64,000 nucleotides of DNA, taken from contig JADJSS010000044.1 of the NCBI GenBank assembly GCA_016711605.1, positions 264,588 to 328,587 of the forward strand. Direction: 5' to 3'. The notes under the pieces were generated by a model. The model was not told where the DNA came from. It saw nothing but the letters and a program-made list of their open reading frames with translations, and searched no databases. This document shows positions 36,518-47,502 of this stretch, one piece after another. Source of the stretch: Saprospirales bacterium. GTDB lineage: Bacteria; Bacteroidota; Bacteroidia; Chitinophagales; JADIYW01. Numbering within the stretch: position 1 is the first letter of the stretch; each line of letters opens with the position of its first letter. A program made the position numbers and the translations under genes.

Positions 36518-37456
36518 ATGCACTTTTACAATCCATTTGATTTTAATGATCCAGTAGCGTACGCCGTTCCAGGATTTATTCTTTTAATTTTAACTGAGTT
36601 TTTTTTGTACTACAGAAAAAAACATGCTGTTACGAATACGTTTTATAAAGATGCTGCATCTAGTTTAGGTCTTGGAATTGGTTCTACTGTTATTGATTTG
36701 GCTATGAAAGCAATCGCAATTGGCTATTTGCTTTGGTTTTATCAATTTAGAATTTTTGAAAATCTTGGACCAGCTTCTATACAAGAATTTGGTTCATTGC
36801 AATGGCACAAAACACATTGGTATATTTGGATTATTGGTTTTGTTTTACAAGATTTTATTTTCTATTGGTATCATCGGTTTGCGCATGAAATACGATTATT
36901 TTGGGCAGCGCACGTTAATCATCACTCGTCAGAATATATGCATTATTCTACTGCGTTGCGACAAAGTTGGTTAGAACTTTTATTCAAAGATGCGTTTTAT
37001 ATTCCAATGGCAATTTTAGGTTTTCATCCATTGATGATTTTAACGATGCATCAGTTTAATTTAATTTATCAATTTTTACCACATACAGAAGCGATTAAAC
37101 GATTGCCAAAATGGTATGAATTTATTTTTAATTCACCAGCACATCATCGTGTTCATCATTCCAGCGAAATTAAATATTTAGATAAAAATTATGCTGGTGT
37201 TTTTATTCTTTGGGATCGATTGTTTGGAACATTTATAGATGAAGATGAAGAAAAATTTCCTGTTTATGGAATCACCACAAACATTAAAACCAATAATTTA
37301 TTAAAGATTACGTTTCATGAAGTGATTAATATTTGGCACGATGTGAAACGCGCACCAACATGGAAAGCCAAACTAAATTACATTTTCCAATCGCCAGGTT
37401 GGAGCCATGATGGTGAAGACCAACGAGCGAAAACGCTGCAGAAGAAATTGACATAA
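36518..37456 (+). CDS. Sterol desaturase/fatty acid hydroxylase family protein
   Basis: The 312-residue protein has four or so membrane segments and the histidine boxes of the di-iron hydroxylase superfamily: YHRFAHE (HxxxH region near residue 118), AAHVNHHSSEYMHYS (HxxHH), and HHRVHHSSEIKYLDKNYAG near residue 210, then WDRLFGTF. It probably hydroxylates or desaturates a lipid in the inner membrane, using oxygen. Similar proteins are widespread in Bacteroidota without a defined substrate. Confidence 0.9.
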   Translation: MHFYNPFDFNDPVAYAVPGFILLILTEFFLYYRKKHAVTNTFYKDAASSLGLGIGSTVIDLAMKAIAIGYLLWFYQFRIFENLGPASIQEFGSLQWHKTHWYIWIIGFVLQDFIFYWYHRFAHEIRLFWAAHVNHHSSEYMHYSTALRQSWLELLFKDAFYIPMAILGFHPLMILTMHQFNLIYQFLPHTEAIKRLPKWYEFIFNSPAHHRVHHSSEIKYLDKNYAGVFILWDRLFGTFIDEDEEKFPVYGITTNIKTNNLLKITFHEVINIWHDVKRAPTWKAKLNYIFQSPGWSHDGEDQRAKTLQKKLT

Positions 37457-37487
37457 GGCAAATACTAATCATATTGCCATTTTTTTT

Positions 37488-37495
37488 TATCTTTG
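37488..37495 (+). promoter_or_regulatory. Bacteroidota -7 promoter element before the GT2 gene
   Basis: TATCTTTG matches TAnnTTTG exactly and lies 22 bases before the ATG at 37517. Confidence 0.5.
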
Positions 37496-37516
37496 GCATG
37501 AAAAATATCTGTTTAG

Positions 37517-38265
37517 ATGATAAAAGGTAAAAAATTAGTAATTGTACTTCCTGCTTATAATGCTGAATTAACATTAAAGAACAATATAATGAAATTCCAT
37601 TTGACATAGTTGATGAAGTTATATTGGTAGATGATTGTAGTAAAGACAATACAGTTCAAGTTGCAAAGAATTGAGTAAATCATGTTATCAGACATGAAAA
37701 AACTTAGGATATGGTGGTAATCAGAAATCCTTGGTATAATAAAGCATTAGAAATAGGTGCAGATATTGTAATAATGTTACATCCAGATTATCAATACACA
37801 CCCAAATTAATACATTCTATGGCTTACTTAATAGCCAATGAAGTTTATCCAGTTGTTTTAGGATCGAGAATTTTAGGAAAAGGTGCATTAAAAGGTGGTA
37901 TGCCAAAATATAAATACCTTTTTAACAGAATGCTAACGTTGATTGAAAACGTATTGATTGATCAAAAATTATCAGAATATCATACAGGTTACAGAGCATT
38001 CTCTAAAGAAGTACTACAAACCATTAATTATGAAATTAATTCAGATGACTTTGTATTTGACAATGAAATGCTTTCACAAATTGTATATGCAAATTTTGAT
38101 ATTGCAGAAATAACTTGTCCAACTTTATATTTTCGGAAGCATCATCCATTAATTTCAAACGCAGTTCAAAATATGGTTTAGAAGTTTTACGTAAGTTTTA
38201 TGCACTTTTTACAACGTATTGGTTTGGCTAAACTAAAAATGTATGTAAATAAACCTAAGGTATAG
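37517..38265 (+). CDS. Family 2 glycosyltransferase, frameshifted
   Basis: Reassembled, the ~245-residue protein has the GT2 features LVIVLPAYNAELTLK at the start, IVDEVILVDDCSKDNTVQ, LHPDYQYTPKLIHSMAYLI (the acceptor-metal region), VLGSRILGKGALKGGMPKYKY and SEYHTGYRAFSKEVLQTI. This is the dolichol-phosphate-mannose-synthase-like subgroup acting on a lipid carrier. Breaks lie near 37575, 37670-37715 and 38140, and toward the end near 38230. It leads a short surface-glycan cluster with a methyltransferase and a GT-C-like protein. Confidence 0.82.
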
Positions 38266-38368
38266 TATTCATTAAAACAATACAATCAATACTATACTAA
38301 CTAGAATAAATCAATTCTTAAATAAAAAAGTTTGATAACTATATAATTGAAAAATAAATAGCACACAA

Positions 38369-38983
38369 TTGAAAAAAAAGATTTTACTTTCTATCATAAG
38401 TTCTGAAAAGGAAATTAATAATGCTGAGCTAATTTCAACAAATGCTCATGAACATACAGCTTTTAGTATAGACATAAAGTATATATTTAATATTCACTCT
38501 ATAACTATAATGATACTAAGCAAAAAATTGAGCAAAATAAAATTGAGTCTATCTTATTAGAAGATAATTTTGATGTTGGAAAAACACATAAAATAATATT
38601 TGAATATAGTCAGCAAAAAAAATACGATTTTGTTATATTAGCTACTCGTGAACAGTATAAATATCTTATCACACATTTAAACGAATTACTAAATCCTTTA
38701 GAAGATAATATTGCCTATTTAACTGGTGGTGATACGTATAAATCACAATTCGGAATTATAAATTATGTACAAAAAAAGGTATTTAAGAAACAACTTAATT
38801 TATTTCCTAATATTTGTATTTACAATACAACCTATTTAGCAAAATACCGTATTTATACAATTCAGATAATGCATCTTTGTAAATGAAGTAGCCATACAAG
38901 TAGTATTATCTGATTTTTAAATTTTGTTTGAAATTAATAGTGATATAAAAACTAAATATCATACCAGTCAAAACTTCAAACTT
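38369..38983 (+). CDS. Unrecognised protein between GT2 and methyltransferase, frameshifted
   Basis: A TTG-initiated frame (KKKILLSIISSEKEINNAEL) breaks near 38510. It continues in another frame with NKIESILLEDNFDVGKTHKI, YDFVILATREQYKYLITHL and IAYLTGGDTYKSQFGIINYV, then VFKKQLNLFPNICIYNTTYL, with another break near 38850. I do not recognise the family. Its place in the cluster suggests glycan synthesis, and the alternating strands and helices would suit a Rossmann-like fold, but that is a guess. Both boundaries are uncertain. Confidence 0.35.
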
Positions 38984-39034
38984 TAAAAGTTTTTTTAGAG
39001 CATATATACATTCTTTAGGCATTTTTATCAAAAT

Positions 39035-39744
39035 ATGTTTGATATCATACAAGATAATTTGCAATATAGTTTAAAATTAGGATATGCAAGTTCACATACG
39101 TATGCAATAAATGCAGTACCAGCAAATGCGTCGGTAATTGATATTGGCGCTGGTCCGTTTGGCGTTGGACATGAGTTAAAAAACAAAAGCTGTAAAGTAG
39201 TTACAGTTGATCAGTTTGACATACCAGATAAATATAAATTAGACAATCACATTGTAACCAATCTAGATACTAATTTTTCCATTTCTACTAAAGAATACGA
39301 TTGTATTTTATTTTTAGATATTATAGAACATTTAGTAAATCCTGAAGAATTTATGCTAAAATTATCGGAACAGTTTACCTATAAAAACAAAATAATATTT
39401 ACAACTGGTAATATTTCATTTTTCCAGTTAGATTAATGTTGCTTTTAGGATCGTTTAATTATGGAAAAGTGGTATTTTAGACAAAACACATACTCGATTA
39501 TTTACTTTTGCATCTTTCAAAAAACTAATAACAGATTCTAGGTTAACGATATTAAGTATTAAAAGGAATTCCTGCACCTTATCCAAAAGCTATTGGTAAT
39601 AATTTTATTTCAAAAATATTGCTAGCATTAAATCTCTTTTTTATTAAAATTTCAAAAGGATTTTTTTCTTATCAGATATATATAGAAGCAGAAACAAATC
39701 CATCTGTATATTATATTGTAAACGAATGTTTGAAAAATGACTAG
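39035..39744 (+). CDS. Class I SAM-dependent methyltransferase, frameshifted
   Basis: The glycine-rich SAM-binding motif VIDIGAGPFGVGHEL (motif I) is followed by VVTVDQFD and YDCILFLDIIEHLVNPEEF, the pattern of sugar- or lipid-modifying methyltransferases. After breaks near 39425 and 39465 the frame resumes with LDKTHTRLFTFASFKKLI, FISKILLALNLFFIKISK, and ends at 39744. About 235 residues in total. It overlaps the next gene by 8 bases. Confidence 0.75.
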
Positions 39745-41027
39745 TTTACATAGAGATATTTCTAACTTATCTTCTAGAAATAAAAATTTTCTTTTTTACA
39801 CACTATTAATTATATCAATACCATATAAATTATTCTTCATATCTTACCAAACAACAACTTCAGGTCCTGATATTTTTGAATACACTTATTTATCTAGATT
39901 ATTTGCTGATAAAGGTGTTTTACATTACATACAAAGTACTGATCCTTTTACATTATGGCGACTTCCTGTTTTACCATTTGTATTATTTATATGCAAATCT
40001 GCTTTTGTGTTTTATATTTTACAATTAATTGCAAGTTATTTTTTAGCATATAATTTTTATAAAATTGCAACATTTACAACTAAAAATAAAACGATTGCTT
40101 TTTTAAGTTTTTTTGTAATATTGTTTTTACCATATTTAAATATGGCAGCATGTGCTGCAATTACAGAGTTTATACAGATTTCTTTATTTATCTATGCATT
40201 CAGGAAAGTATTATACAAAAAATATGATTTTAAATTAGCTATTGCACTAATTGCATTTTGTTTATTACGAGCCGAAGGACAATATTTTATTTACTTTTTA
40301 ATTTTAAGAGAATTATTTTTTAAGAATTTTTCTAAAATAATTTTCTATAGCATTCCTATTATTGTTGTTATGCTGTGGTGTACACGTAACAAAACTAATT
40401 TCGGTACGTTTAGTTTAGTAAATCCAATTTTATCTTCACGTGCCATGATAGGTTCTTTATATGGTTTTATTTATGTATCAGAACGAAATGATTTCCATAC
40501 AAAATATGACTATTATGAAGGTCGAGATTATGTAAACAAAAAGAGTTTGTTGAGAAATATAAAAAGTTGTTCAATCAGAAATCAAAAATAAATTATTACA
40601 CGAGCCATTTGATTTTCTATTAATTGAATTAAACAAATTACACATTCATTTTTATATTTTGGGTTTAACTTTAGAACATTTGCCTGATTCTAACTGGAAA
40701 TTTCGTAAAAATCAAGATTTTGAAAGTATTGTAAAAAACAACCAACAATGGTCATATTCAACAATTATTAGCAACAAAGATTATAGTAAATTTATAGTTA
40801 GATTAATTTATAATGGTGGTTTTGCTTTTTTATACATTTATTAGGCATTTTATTTATTTTTATAAATTACAAAAAACAATGCCATTTTATTTGTATTATT
40901 AAATTTCTGTTTTGTATTTATTGTTGAGGTTGACATGCGATATCTAATAACAGTAAAATTATATGTATGTTCGTTTATTATTCTTTGTTATTCGGTTGTT
41001 AAACATCATACTATAAAATTAAATTAG
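39737..41027 (+). CDS. GT-C-like membrane protein, frameshifted
   Basis: The first ~270 residues are intact, with eight or so membrane segments. A loop after the first segment (TTTSGPDIFEYTYLSRLFADK) recalls the acidic first loop of GT-C transferases, followed by ILQLIASYFLAYNFYKIA and LLRAEGQYFIYFLIL. After a break near 40545 the frame continues through LGLTLEHLPDSNWKFRKNQD, and after another near 40840 to EVDMRYLITVKLYV, which recalls the RY(L/F) motif near the end of many such proteins. Roughly 430 residues. Substrate unknown. Confidence 0.55.
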
Positions 41028-41305
41028 ATATGGATGTTTCATAATAATACCAAATTGAAATATAAAACAGTCCAATTTTAAATCACATAAGAAACATAGA
41101 AAGAATATAAAAAGCAGAAAGCTATTACAATTCAAATCGTTAGGAAAGAAAAGCATACTTGTAAGCGTAGCTTACATTATATGTACTTACAACAAGCTAT
41201 TTTTTTACTACAGTTCGAATGCTCTCTTTTGTTTTCTTGGTTTATAAACTATACAGTTCAAAAAAATACTAAACTATTTTGGTCTACTTACAATATTACT
41301 TTGGT
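41028..41305. repeat. Gene-free stretch with dispersed palindromic repeat, copy 2
   Basis: GTAAGCGTAGCTTAC at 41161-41175 forms a 6-bp perfect stem with a 3-base loop. It is followed by ATTATATGTACTTACAACAAGC, closely matching the sequence after the palindrome at 19936. The flanking AT-rich DNA has no gene or RNA feature that I can see. Confidence 0.5.
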
Positions 41306-41342
41306 AAAAAAAATGCCGAATCGTTGATTCGGCATTTTTTTT
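41306..41342. terminator. Strong bidirectional intrinsic terminator after clpC
   Basis: A perfect 10-bp stem, ATGCCGAATC (41313-41322) and GATTCGGCAT (41326-41335), has a 3-base loop. It is flanked by seven A residues on the left and seven T residues on the right, so it can terminate in either direction. It ends the clpC gene on the minus strand. Confidence 0.85.
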
Positions 41343-41348
41343 GTAACT

Positions 41349-43930
41349 TTAATTTGTTTTTTTCCTCTTTAGCTTTTTTAGGTTTTGTTGTTTTTTTAAT
41401 TTCAAATTTTAATTTGTCTTTTGTTTCTTGGTCCAAATCAACAGAAATTAAATCACCTTCATTAATATTTGCATTTTAAAATTTCTTCTGCTAAAGGATC
41501 TTCTACATGTTTTTGAATTGCACGATTAAAGGTCGAGCACCAAACTGCGGATCGTAACCTTTTTCTGCAAGAAATCTTGCAGCCGTAAAGTTAAACTCAA
41601 TAGGAATAATCCCTAACGTTTCTAATCTAGCATAAACAGAAGCTAAAACAAATATCAATAAATTTTATGAATTTCTTCTTCACTAAAGCTTATTAAACAC
41701 AATCACATCATAATTCTATTTAAAAATTTGGGTGAAAAGTTTTCTGTAATGCTTTTTTGAATCCACAACTTTCGACAAAGCTTCTGAGTTGTCTTTAATT
41801 GCATTTGTTGCAAAGCCAACACCTGTACCAAAATCTTTTAACTGTCGAACACCAATATTAGAAGTCATGATAATAATAGTATTCTTAAAATCAATTTTTC
41901 TACCTAATCCATCTGTTAATTGACCATCATCTAATACTTGTAATAATACATTATATACATCAGGATGTGCCTTTTCAATTTCATCTAGCAAAATAACGGA
42001 ATAGGGTTTGCGACGTACCTTTTCTGTCAACTGTCCACCTTCTTCATATCCAATATATCCAGGAGGGGCTCCTACTAATCTTGACACAGCAAATTTTTCC
42101 ATATATTCACTCATATCAATGCGAATTAATGCATCTTCTGTATCAAACATATATCTCGATAATGCTCTTGCTAATTCTGTTTTACCAACACCAGTTGGAC
42201 CTAAAAATATAAAAGTACCAATTGGTTTTTTAGGATCTTTTAATCCAACTCTATTTCGTTGTATTGCTTTTGTAATTTTTTTCAACTGCCTCATTTTGAC
42301 CAATTACTTGTTTAGTCAAATCAGCATTCATTGCACTAATTTCGCTTTCCTTTGTGCCACACGTTTTACAGGAATGCCTGTCATCATTGCTACAACTTCA
42401 GCGATATCTTCTTCTGCAACAGGAAAACGTTTTGATTTTTGCATCTTCTTCCCATTGTACTTAGCGGCTTGCATTGTTCTAGATTTTTTTCAGAGTCACG
42501 CAAACGAGCTGCTTCTTCATAACGTTGATTTTTTACAACTTGATTTTTTCTTCTTTTTTACTTTTTCGATTTCTTCTTCTAGGTGAGTGATGCTTTCAGG
42601 AACATGGATGTTTTTCAAATGCACACGCGCACCAACTTCATCTAATACATCAATTGCTTTATCAGGTAAAAAACGATCTGTTATATAACGTGTGTTTTAA
42701 TTGCACACATGCTTTTAGAGCATCATCACTATAAGCAACATTATGATAGTCTTCGTATCTAGATTTTAAATTTGTAAGTATAATTAATGTTTCATCTGGT
42801 GTTGGTGGTTCTATCATAACCTTTTGAAACCTTCTATCTAATGCACCATCTTTTTCTATATATTGTCGGTATTCATCTAATGTAGAAGCGCCAATGCATT
42901 GCAACTCGCCACGCGCCAAAGCTGGTTTAAAAATATTAGATGCATCTAAAGAACCAGCTGCAGCCACCAGCGCCAACAATCGTGTGAATTTCATCTATAA
43001 ATAAAATAACATCTCTGTTTTTCTCCAATTCTGTCATGATTGCTTTCATTCGCTCTTCGAATTGACCACGATATTTTGTGCCTGCCACTAACGCAGCTAA
43101 ATCTAACGAAACAACACGTTTATTAAATAAAACACGTGATACTTTACGCGTTTGAATACGCAATGCTAAACCTTCAACGATGGCACTTTTACCAACTCCA
43201 GGTTCGCCAATTAAAATTGGATTATTCTTCTTTCTTCTTGATAAGATTTGAGAAACACGTTCGATTTCTGTTTCACGACCTACTATTGGGTCTAATTTTC
43301 CATCTTCTGCCAAGCGTGTAATATCTCGTCCAAAATTATCTAAAACTGGTGTGTTCGATTTAGAAGTAGACTTTTTGGCAGTTGCTCCAGGATTTCCACC
43401 ACCTGTATTTCCAAACCCTTTGGTTCTATCATCTTCATCATTATCATCAAATGCATCGTTCGACATTTCTGATGTAAAGTCTGGCAATTCTTTTTCATTT
43501 TGCATAAAATCTAATTCTGCTCTAAATACTTCGTAGGTTACGTCCCATTTACTAAGTAATTGTGTAACTATGTTTTCTTTGTTTTTTAAGATTGATAGAA
43601 TCAGATGCTCAGTTCCAACGGTATCTTGTTTAGTTGATTTTGCTTCTAATAATGTAATTTTAAGTACCTTTTCTGCTTGTTTGGTAAGTGGCAAACTATT
43701 AATGTTTCGGTATAGTTGTCACTTTATCTTTTATAGCATCTTCTACTTTTTACGAAACAGAATAATATCAATATCTAATGATTTTAATACTTTTATTGCC
43801 AATCCTTCGCCTTCTCTAATCAACCCTAGCAATAAATGCTCAATACCAATTTGATCGTGTTTTAATCTCAATGCTTCTTCTCTGCTATAGGAGATTACTT
43901 CTTTACTTTTGGTGAAAATTTAGCTTCCAT
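41349..43930 (-). CDS. clpC: ClpC-type AAA+ unfoldase (Clp protease ATP-binding subunit), frameshifted
   Basis: The reassembled ~850-residue protein has the full ClpC order. A double Clp-N domain starts MEAKFSPKVKE and contains IGIEHLLLGLIREGEG and VGTEHLILSIL. AAA1 has Walker A GEPGVGKSAIVEG, AGTKYRGQFEERMKAI and LFIDEIHTIVGAG. A central coiled/UVR-like region follows. AAA2 has GPTGVGKTELARALS, GYIGYEEGGQLTEKVRRKPYS and VILLDEIEKAHPDVYN. It feeds proteins to ClpP. Breaks occur near 43895, 43745, 42965, 42690, 42540, 42430, 42360, 42290, 41700, 41480 and 41370. Such a core gene is unlikely to be truly broken. Confidence 0.93.
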
Positions 43931-43943
43931 AATTATTTATTCA

Positions 43944-43951
43944 CAAAATTA
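43944..43951 (-). promoter_or_regulatory. Bacteroidota -7 promoter element for clpC
   Basis: On the minus strand TAATTTTG matches TAnnTTTG exactly, 14 bases upstream of the clpC ATG. Confidence 0.45.
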
Positions 43952-44191
43952 ATGCTATTTATTTTTTATTGACAAAGTTTCAATAACTAAAAATAACAAG
44001 CAATTTAAAATTATCTAGCATTAGCTATTGATATCTTTTTATAGCATAATATTAACAAAAAAATATTAAAAATTGTTTATCCAGTACAAACAGATGTTAA
44101 TAGTAAACATTTAATTGTATTTCAAAAACTAAGAATGAGTGTGTGATAAAATATTATGAAATAACCATTGTGATTTTAACGCAATAAATCC

Positions 44192-44199
44192 TACTTTTG
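44192..44199 (+). promoter_or_regulatory. Bacteroidota -7 promoter element for the STAS gene
   Basis: TACTTTTG matches TAnnTTTG exactly and lies 72 bases before the ATG of the downstream STAS protein gene. Confidence 0.45.
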
Positions 44200-44270
44200 T
44201 GTAAGCAGTATTTTTTTTGTTCGATAAACTAAATACTAGGACATTATAATAAAAATTAAACGTTATAAAT

Positions 44271-44624
44271 ATGAAATTTAGTGTTGATAAACAAGATAAA
44301 TTAGTAGTATACGAACTATTGGATGAAAAACTAACCTCTTTAAATGCACCAATTTTAAAATCTGAATTGGTTGTTGCCAATGCAGAAGGTTTTAAAAACA
44401 TTGTTGTGGATTTAGATAAAGTAAAATTTGTTGATTCATCTGGTTTAAGTGCCTTATTAACTGGTCATCGTTTATGTAAAGAAGAAAAAGGAATTTTTGG
44501 ATTATGTGGACTAAATGATACTGTTAAAAATCTAATAAAAATTTCTCAATTAGATGATGTATTGCATATTTATTCTACACAACACGATGCTACTGCTGCA
44601 ATTGATAAGAAGAAAAAAAAATAG
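44271..44624 (+). CDS. STAS-domain protein (anti-sigma factor antagonist-like)
   Basis: The 117-residue protein has the STAS fold signature: LVVYELLDEKLTSLNAPILK, then IVVDLDKVKFVDSSGLSALLTG, with Ser in DSSGL at the site phosphorylated in SpoIIAA-type antagonists, and GLNDTVKNLIKISQLDDVL. It could sequester an anti-sigma factor, but no kinase partner is nearby. The C terminus is a lysine run. It precedes rnz, a pairing that I know from related genomes. Confidence 0.88.
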   Translation: MKFSVDKQDKLVVYELLDEKLTSLNAPILKSELVVANAEGFKNIVVDLDKVKFVDSSGLSALLTGHRLCKEEKGIFGLCGLNDTVKNLIKISQLDDVLHIYSTQHDATAAIDKKKKK

Positions 44625-44635
44625 ATTGCTTTCAG

Positions 44636-44697
44636 TCCATTGTCGATTGACAATAGTATTTTTTTAGTATTATATATCGACTATCAACTATCGACCA
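44636..44697. repeat. Intergenic low-complexity repeat (TCGACTATCAACTATCGACC words)
   Basis: The gap between the STAS gene and rnz is made of iterated words such as gtccattgtcgattgac, tcgactatc, aactatcgacc and attgac. These are the same words found in frame inside aroA at 54733-54832. The repeat runs straight into the likely TTG start of rnz. Confidence 0.6.
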
Positions 44698-45628
44698 TTG
44701 ACTAATTTTAAAGTTACCATATTAGGCAGTAATTCTGCTATATCTGAGCATGGCAGACATCCAACAGCGCAAGTGGTTAATATATCTAACCAACTTTTTT
44801 TATTAGATTGTGGTGAAGGTACACAAGAGCGATTATTAGAAAATAAAATAAAATGGTTTAGCATAAACCAGATTTTTATTTCGCATTTACATGGTGATCA
44901 TTATTTTGGTTTAATTGGATTAATTACAACTTACAATCTGCTAAAACGTAAGCAATCATTGACTATTTACGCACCAAAACAATTAAAAGAAATTATTGAA
45001 ATGCAGTTAAACGTAAGCGAAACAAAACTTGCTTACGAATTAATATTTGTTGTAACAAAAGATGATGCATTTTATAAGATTTTTTGAAAATGAAATGGTC
45101 GAAATATATTCGATTCCAATGCAACATAGAATTCCAACTACAGGTTTTTTATTTAAACAAAAAGAAGCTGAGCGTAAGCTTTTGATTGATAAAGTGGCAG
45201 AATTAAAAATAGATAAGCATGATTATAAATTACTAAAGAAAGGAATTGATGTTAAAGATAGTTTAGGCAATTTAATAAAAGCATCAGTATATACATCAGC
45301 ACCAGCTGTAGTTAAGTCCTATGCTTTTTGTTCTGATACATTGTACAATGAAAACATCATTCAGTTGATTAAAGAAGTTGATTTATTGTATCACGAAGCA
45401 ACATTTTTGCATGCATCTTTAGAACGCGCTATACAAACCAAACATACTACTGCATTGCAAGCTGCACAAATTGCAAAACAAGCTAATGCAAAAAAATTAA
45501 TTATTGGTCATTTTTCTTCGCGATATTATCATCTTTCTGTGTTATTAGATGAAGCCAAAACCGTTTTTGAAAATACAGAGTTGGCTGTGGAAAGTAGTAT
45601 TTTGAAGTTTAATTTGTTATTTACGTAG
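44698..45628 (+). CDS. rnz: Ribonuclease Z, one frameshift
   Basis: RNase Z trims tRNA 3' trailers. The reassembled ~305-residue protein has the metallo-beta-lactamase core: LDCGEGTQERLL, the zinc motif SHLHGDHYFGL near residue 64, PMQHRIPTTGF, SDTLYNENII, LLYHEATFLHA and IGHFSSRY. The frame closes at 45087 and the rest reads from about 45062 in another frame, so one indel lies near 45080 (a T run). No ATG is available at the conserved start; TTG at 44698 is the best choice. It follows the STAS gene. Confidence 0.92.
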
Positions 45629-45640
45629 TTTTTTTGATAA

Positions 45641-47502
45641 CTAAAAGAATACCATCTTTAAAAGAAACATCTTTAAAAAAGATTTTATTTTTTTCGAATT
45701 CATTGCTGGATATATGCCTTTTATAATAAAAAATTTACGAGTATAACTAATTTTATTACCAGATATAACTAAATCAAATTGATATTTACCATAAGAAGTT
45801 TCAATTTTATATGTACTACTTTTTGATTCAACTATGAAATCTTTTGGAATATTAAATTCAATCGAGTCAGTATACATTTTATTGGTGGTTATAGAAAATG
45901 GTAAATTTCTAATTGTATCATTGTCAAAAGCATAAAATACTGAGTACAATCTATTTAATGGTATAAATAAACGTTTACCTGTAACTGTTGCATAATTTTT
46001 TGAAGTAATATGTGTGGTTAAACTGATTTTAGGCAAAATTGAATCTGTATTAGATATGTTATACTTATCTATTTCTAAATTTTAAAATTAAATAATTTGG
46101 TTATTAATTCTTCTTTTGTTTTTGAAGAAACTGTATTTTTAATAGTAAACAAATTATCTGAAGCAAGAAATCCTGCCTCTTTGATAAGATTACATTTTGC
46201 ATCACCCATTTCAGCAATACTGATTTGTCCAATTGTTTTAATATAATTTTCTTGTTGAGTATAGGTTTTTGTATGTGTAATAAACGGTTTTTCTGCTATT
46301 ACAAATACATCTCTATCATCAGTAAAGTCACTCAAATAATTAAATTGTATATTTTGATCTGTACATTCAAGCCAAAGTGTATCTTTATTTAGAGGCACAC
46401 AAACTATTGCATGATTAAATTGATTTGAAGGAAATTCTTTTATTATATTTTCATTGTCTCCAGCTTTAACTAACGTATAATAAGCTTTGATATCAATTGC
46501 TTTTAATAACGCAATCATTAGCATACTTAATGCCTTACAATCTCCATATCCATTTTCAATTGTTTTTTGAGCAAACTGTGGTTGCAATCCACCAATACCA
46601 AATTGTATACTTACATATCTTGTTATTGATTGTAAATATTTATATACAATATTTATTTTACCTGAAGTTGATTGTTCATTTTTTGACAAATCAATCAATT
46701 TGTTTTTTATTTCACTCGATAATGAATCACGTCCAACATTTAATTTAGAAATCCAATTTCCAAGATCTTCCCAATTTTCAAATTTATTATCAAATTTATT
46801 ATAAACAATTATTGATGGTGCAATTAACACATAAGGTGCAACATATTCAATTGGTGGCGAATAGGATTCGTATTTAATAGAACTAAAATCTTTTATAGAC
46901 CAACTAAATTGTGTTTTATCTTTAATAGTTTCTTTTGAAACTTTAGGTGCATTGTTTTTCTTAAAAACCGAATACTATTTTCTGATTTACAAATAATAGA
47001 ATAGGTTGATTTTTTTACTTCAATGTTATAATCGAAAACACGATTCCAAGATGGAATATTAACTAATTTATTAGATTTTATTTCATAATCGAATTCAACA
47101 GTTATAGGAAATTGATTGATATCATTAGAAAAATCATAAAAGTACATTCTGCTATCCGTTGCGAATTCGCTCATGCTAGCAATGTCTTCTAAATCTGATT
47201 TTTTTATTCGTTTTATTTCTTGTCCGAATTTATTATATAGTTTACAATAATTAAATTTTACATCGGTATATTTATCATATCCAATTACAAGATTTGCAAG
47301 TTCAATTTTATTATCATTATTAAATCTAATTTTTTCATGAACATAATAAGTGTAAGAGTCTTTGTTAATGGTAGCAAGATAATTGGCATCTTCCACAACT
47401 GCATCTGCAATACTTCTATCTGAAGTAGTTATATTTTTGAGCAATTAATTTAGAATGTATGCTCCATAAAAAAAAACGTAAAAGATTTTGTTACTAACGC
47501 AT
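45641..47502 (-). CDS. DUF3857/transglutaminase protein with intact catalytic triad, frameshifted
   Basis: An ATG at 47502 overlaps the upstream gene's stop by one base (TAATG). After an indel it opens into a hydrophobic leader and the signal-peptidase-like end LIAQK. A DUF3857 domain follows (YTYYVHEKIRFNNDNKIELA, YCKLYNKFGQEIKRIKK, ITVEFDYEIKSNK). The transglutaminase domain has Cys in ENGYGDCKALSMLMIALLKA, His in NQFNHAIVCVPL and an acidic residue in LWLECTDQNIQFNYL. The C-terminal region is strand-rich. Breaks lie near 47450, 46960-46840 and 46055. It probably acts in the periplasm on an unknown substrate. Confidence 0.75.
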
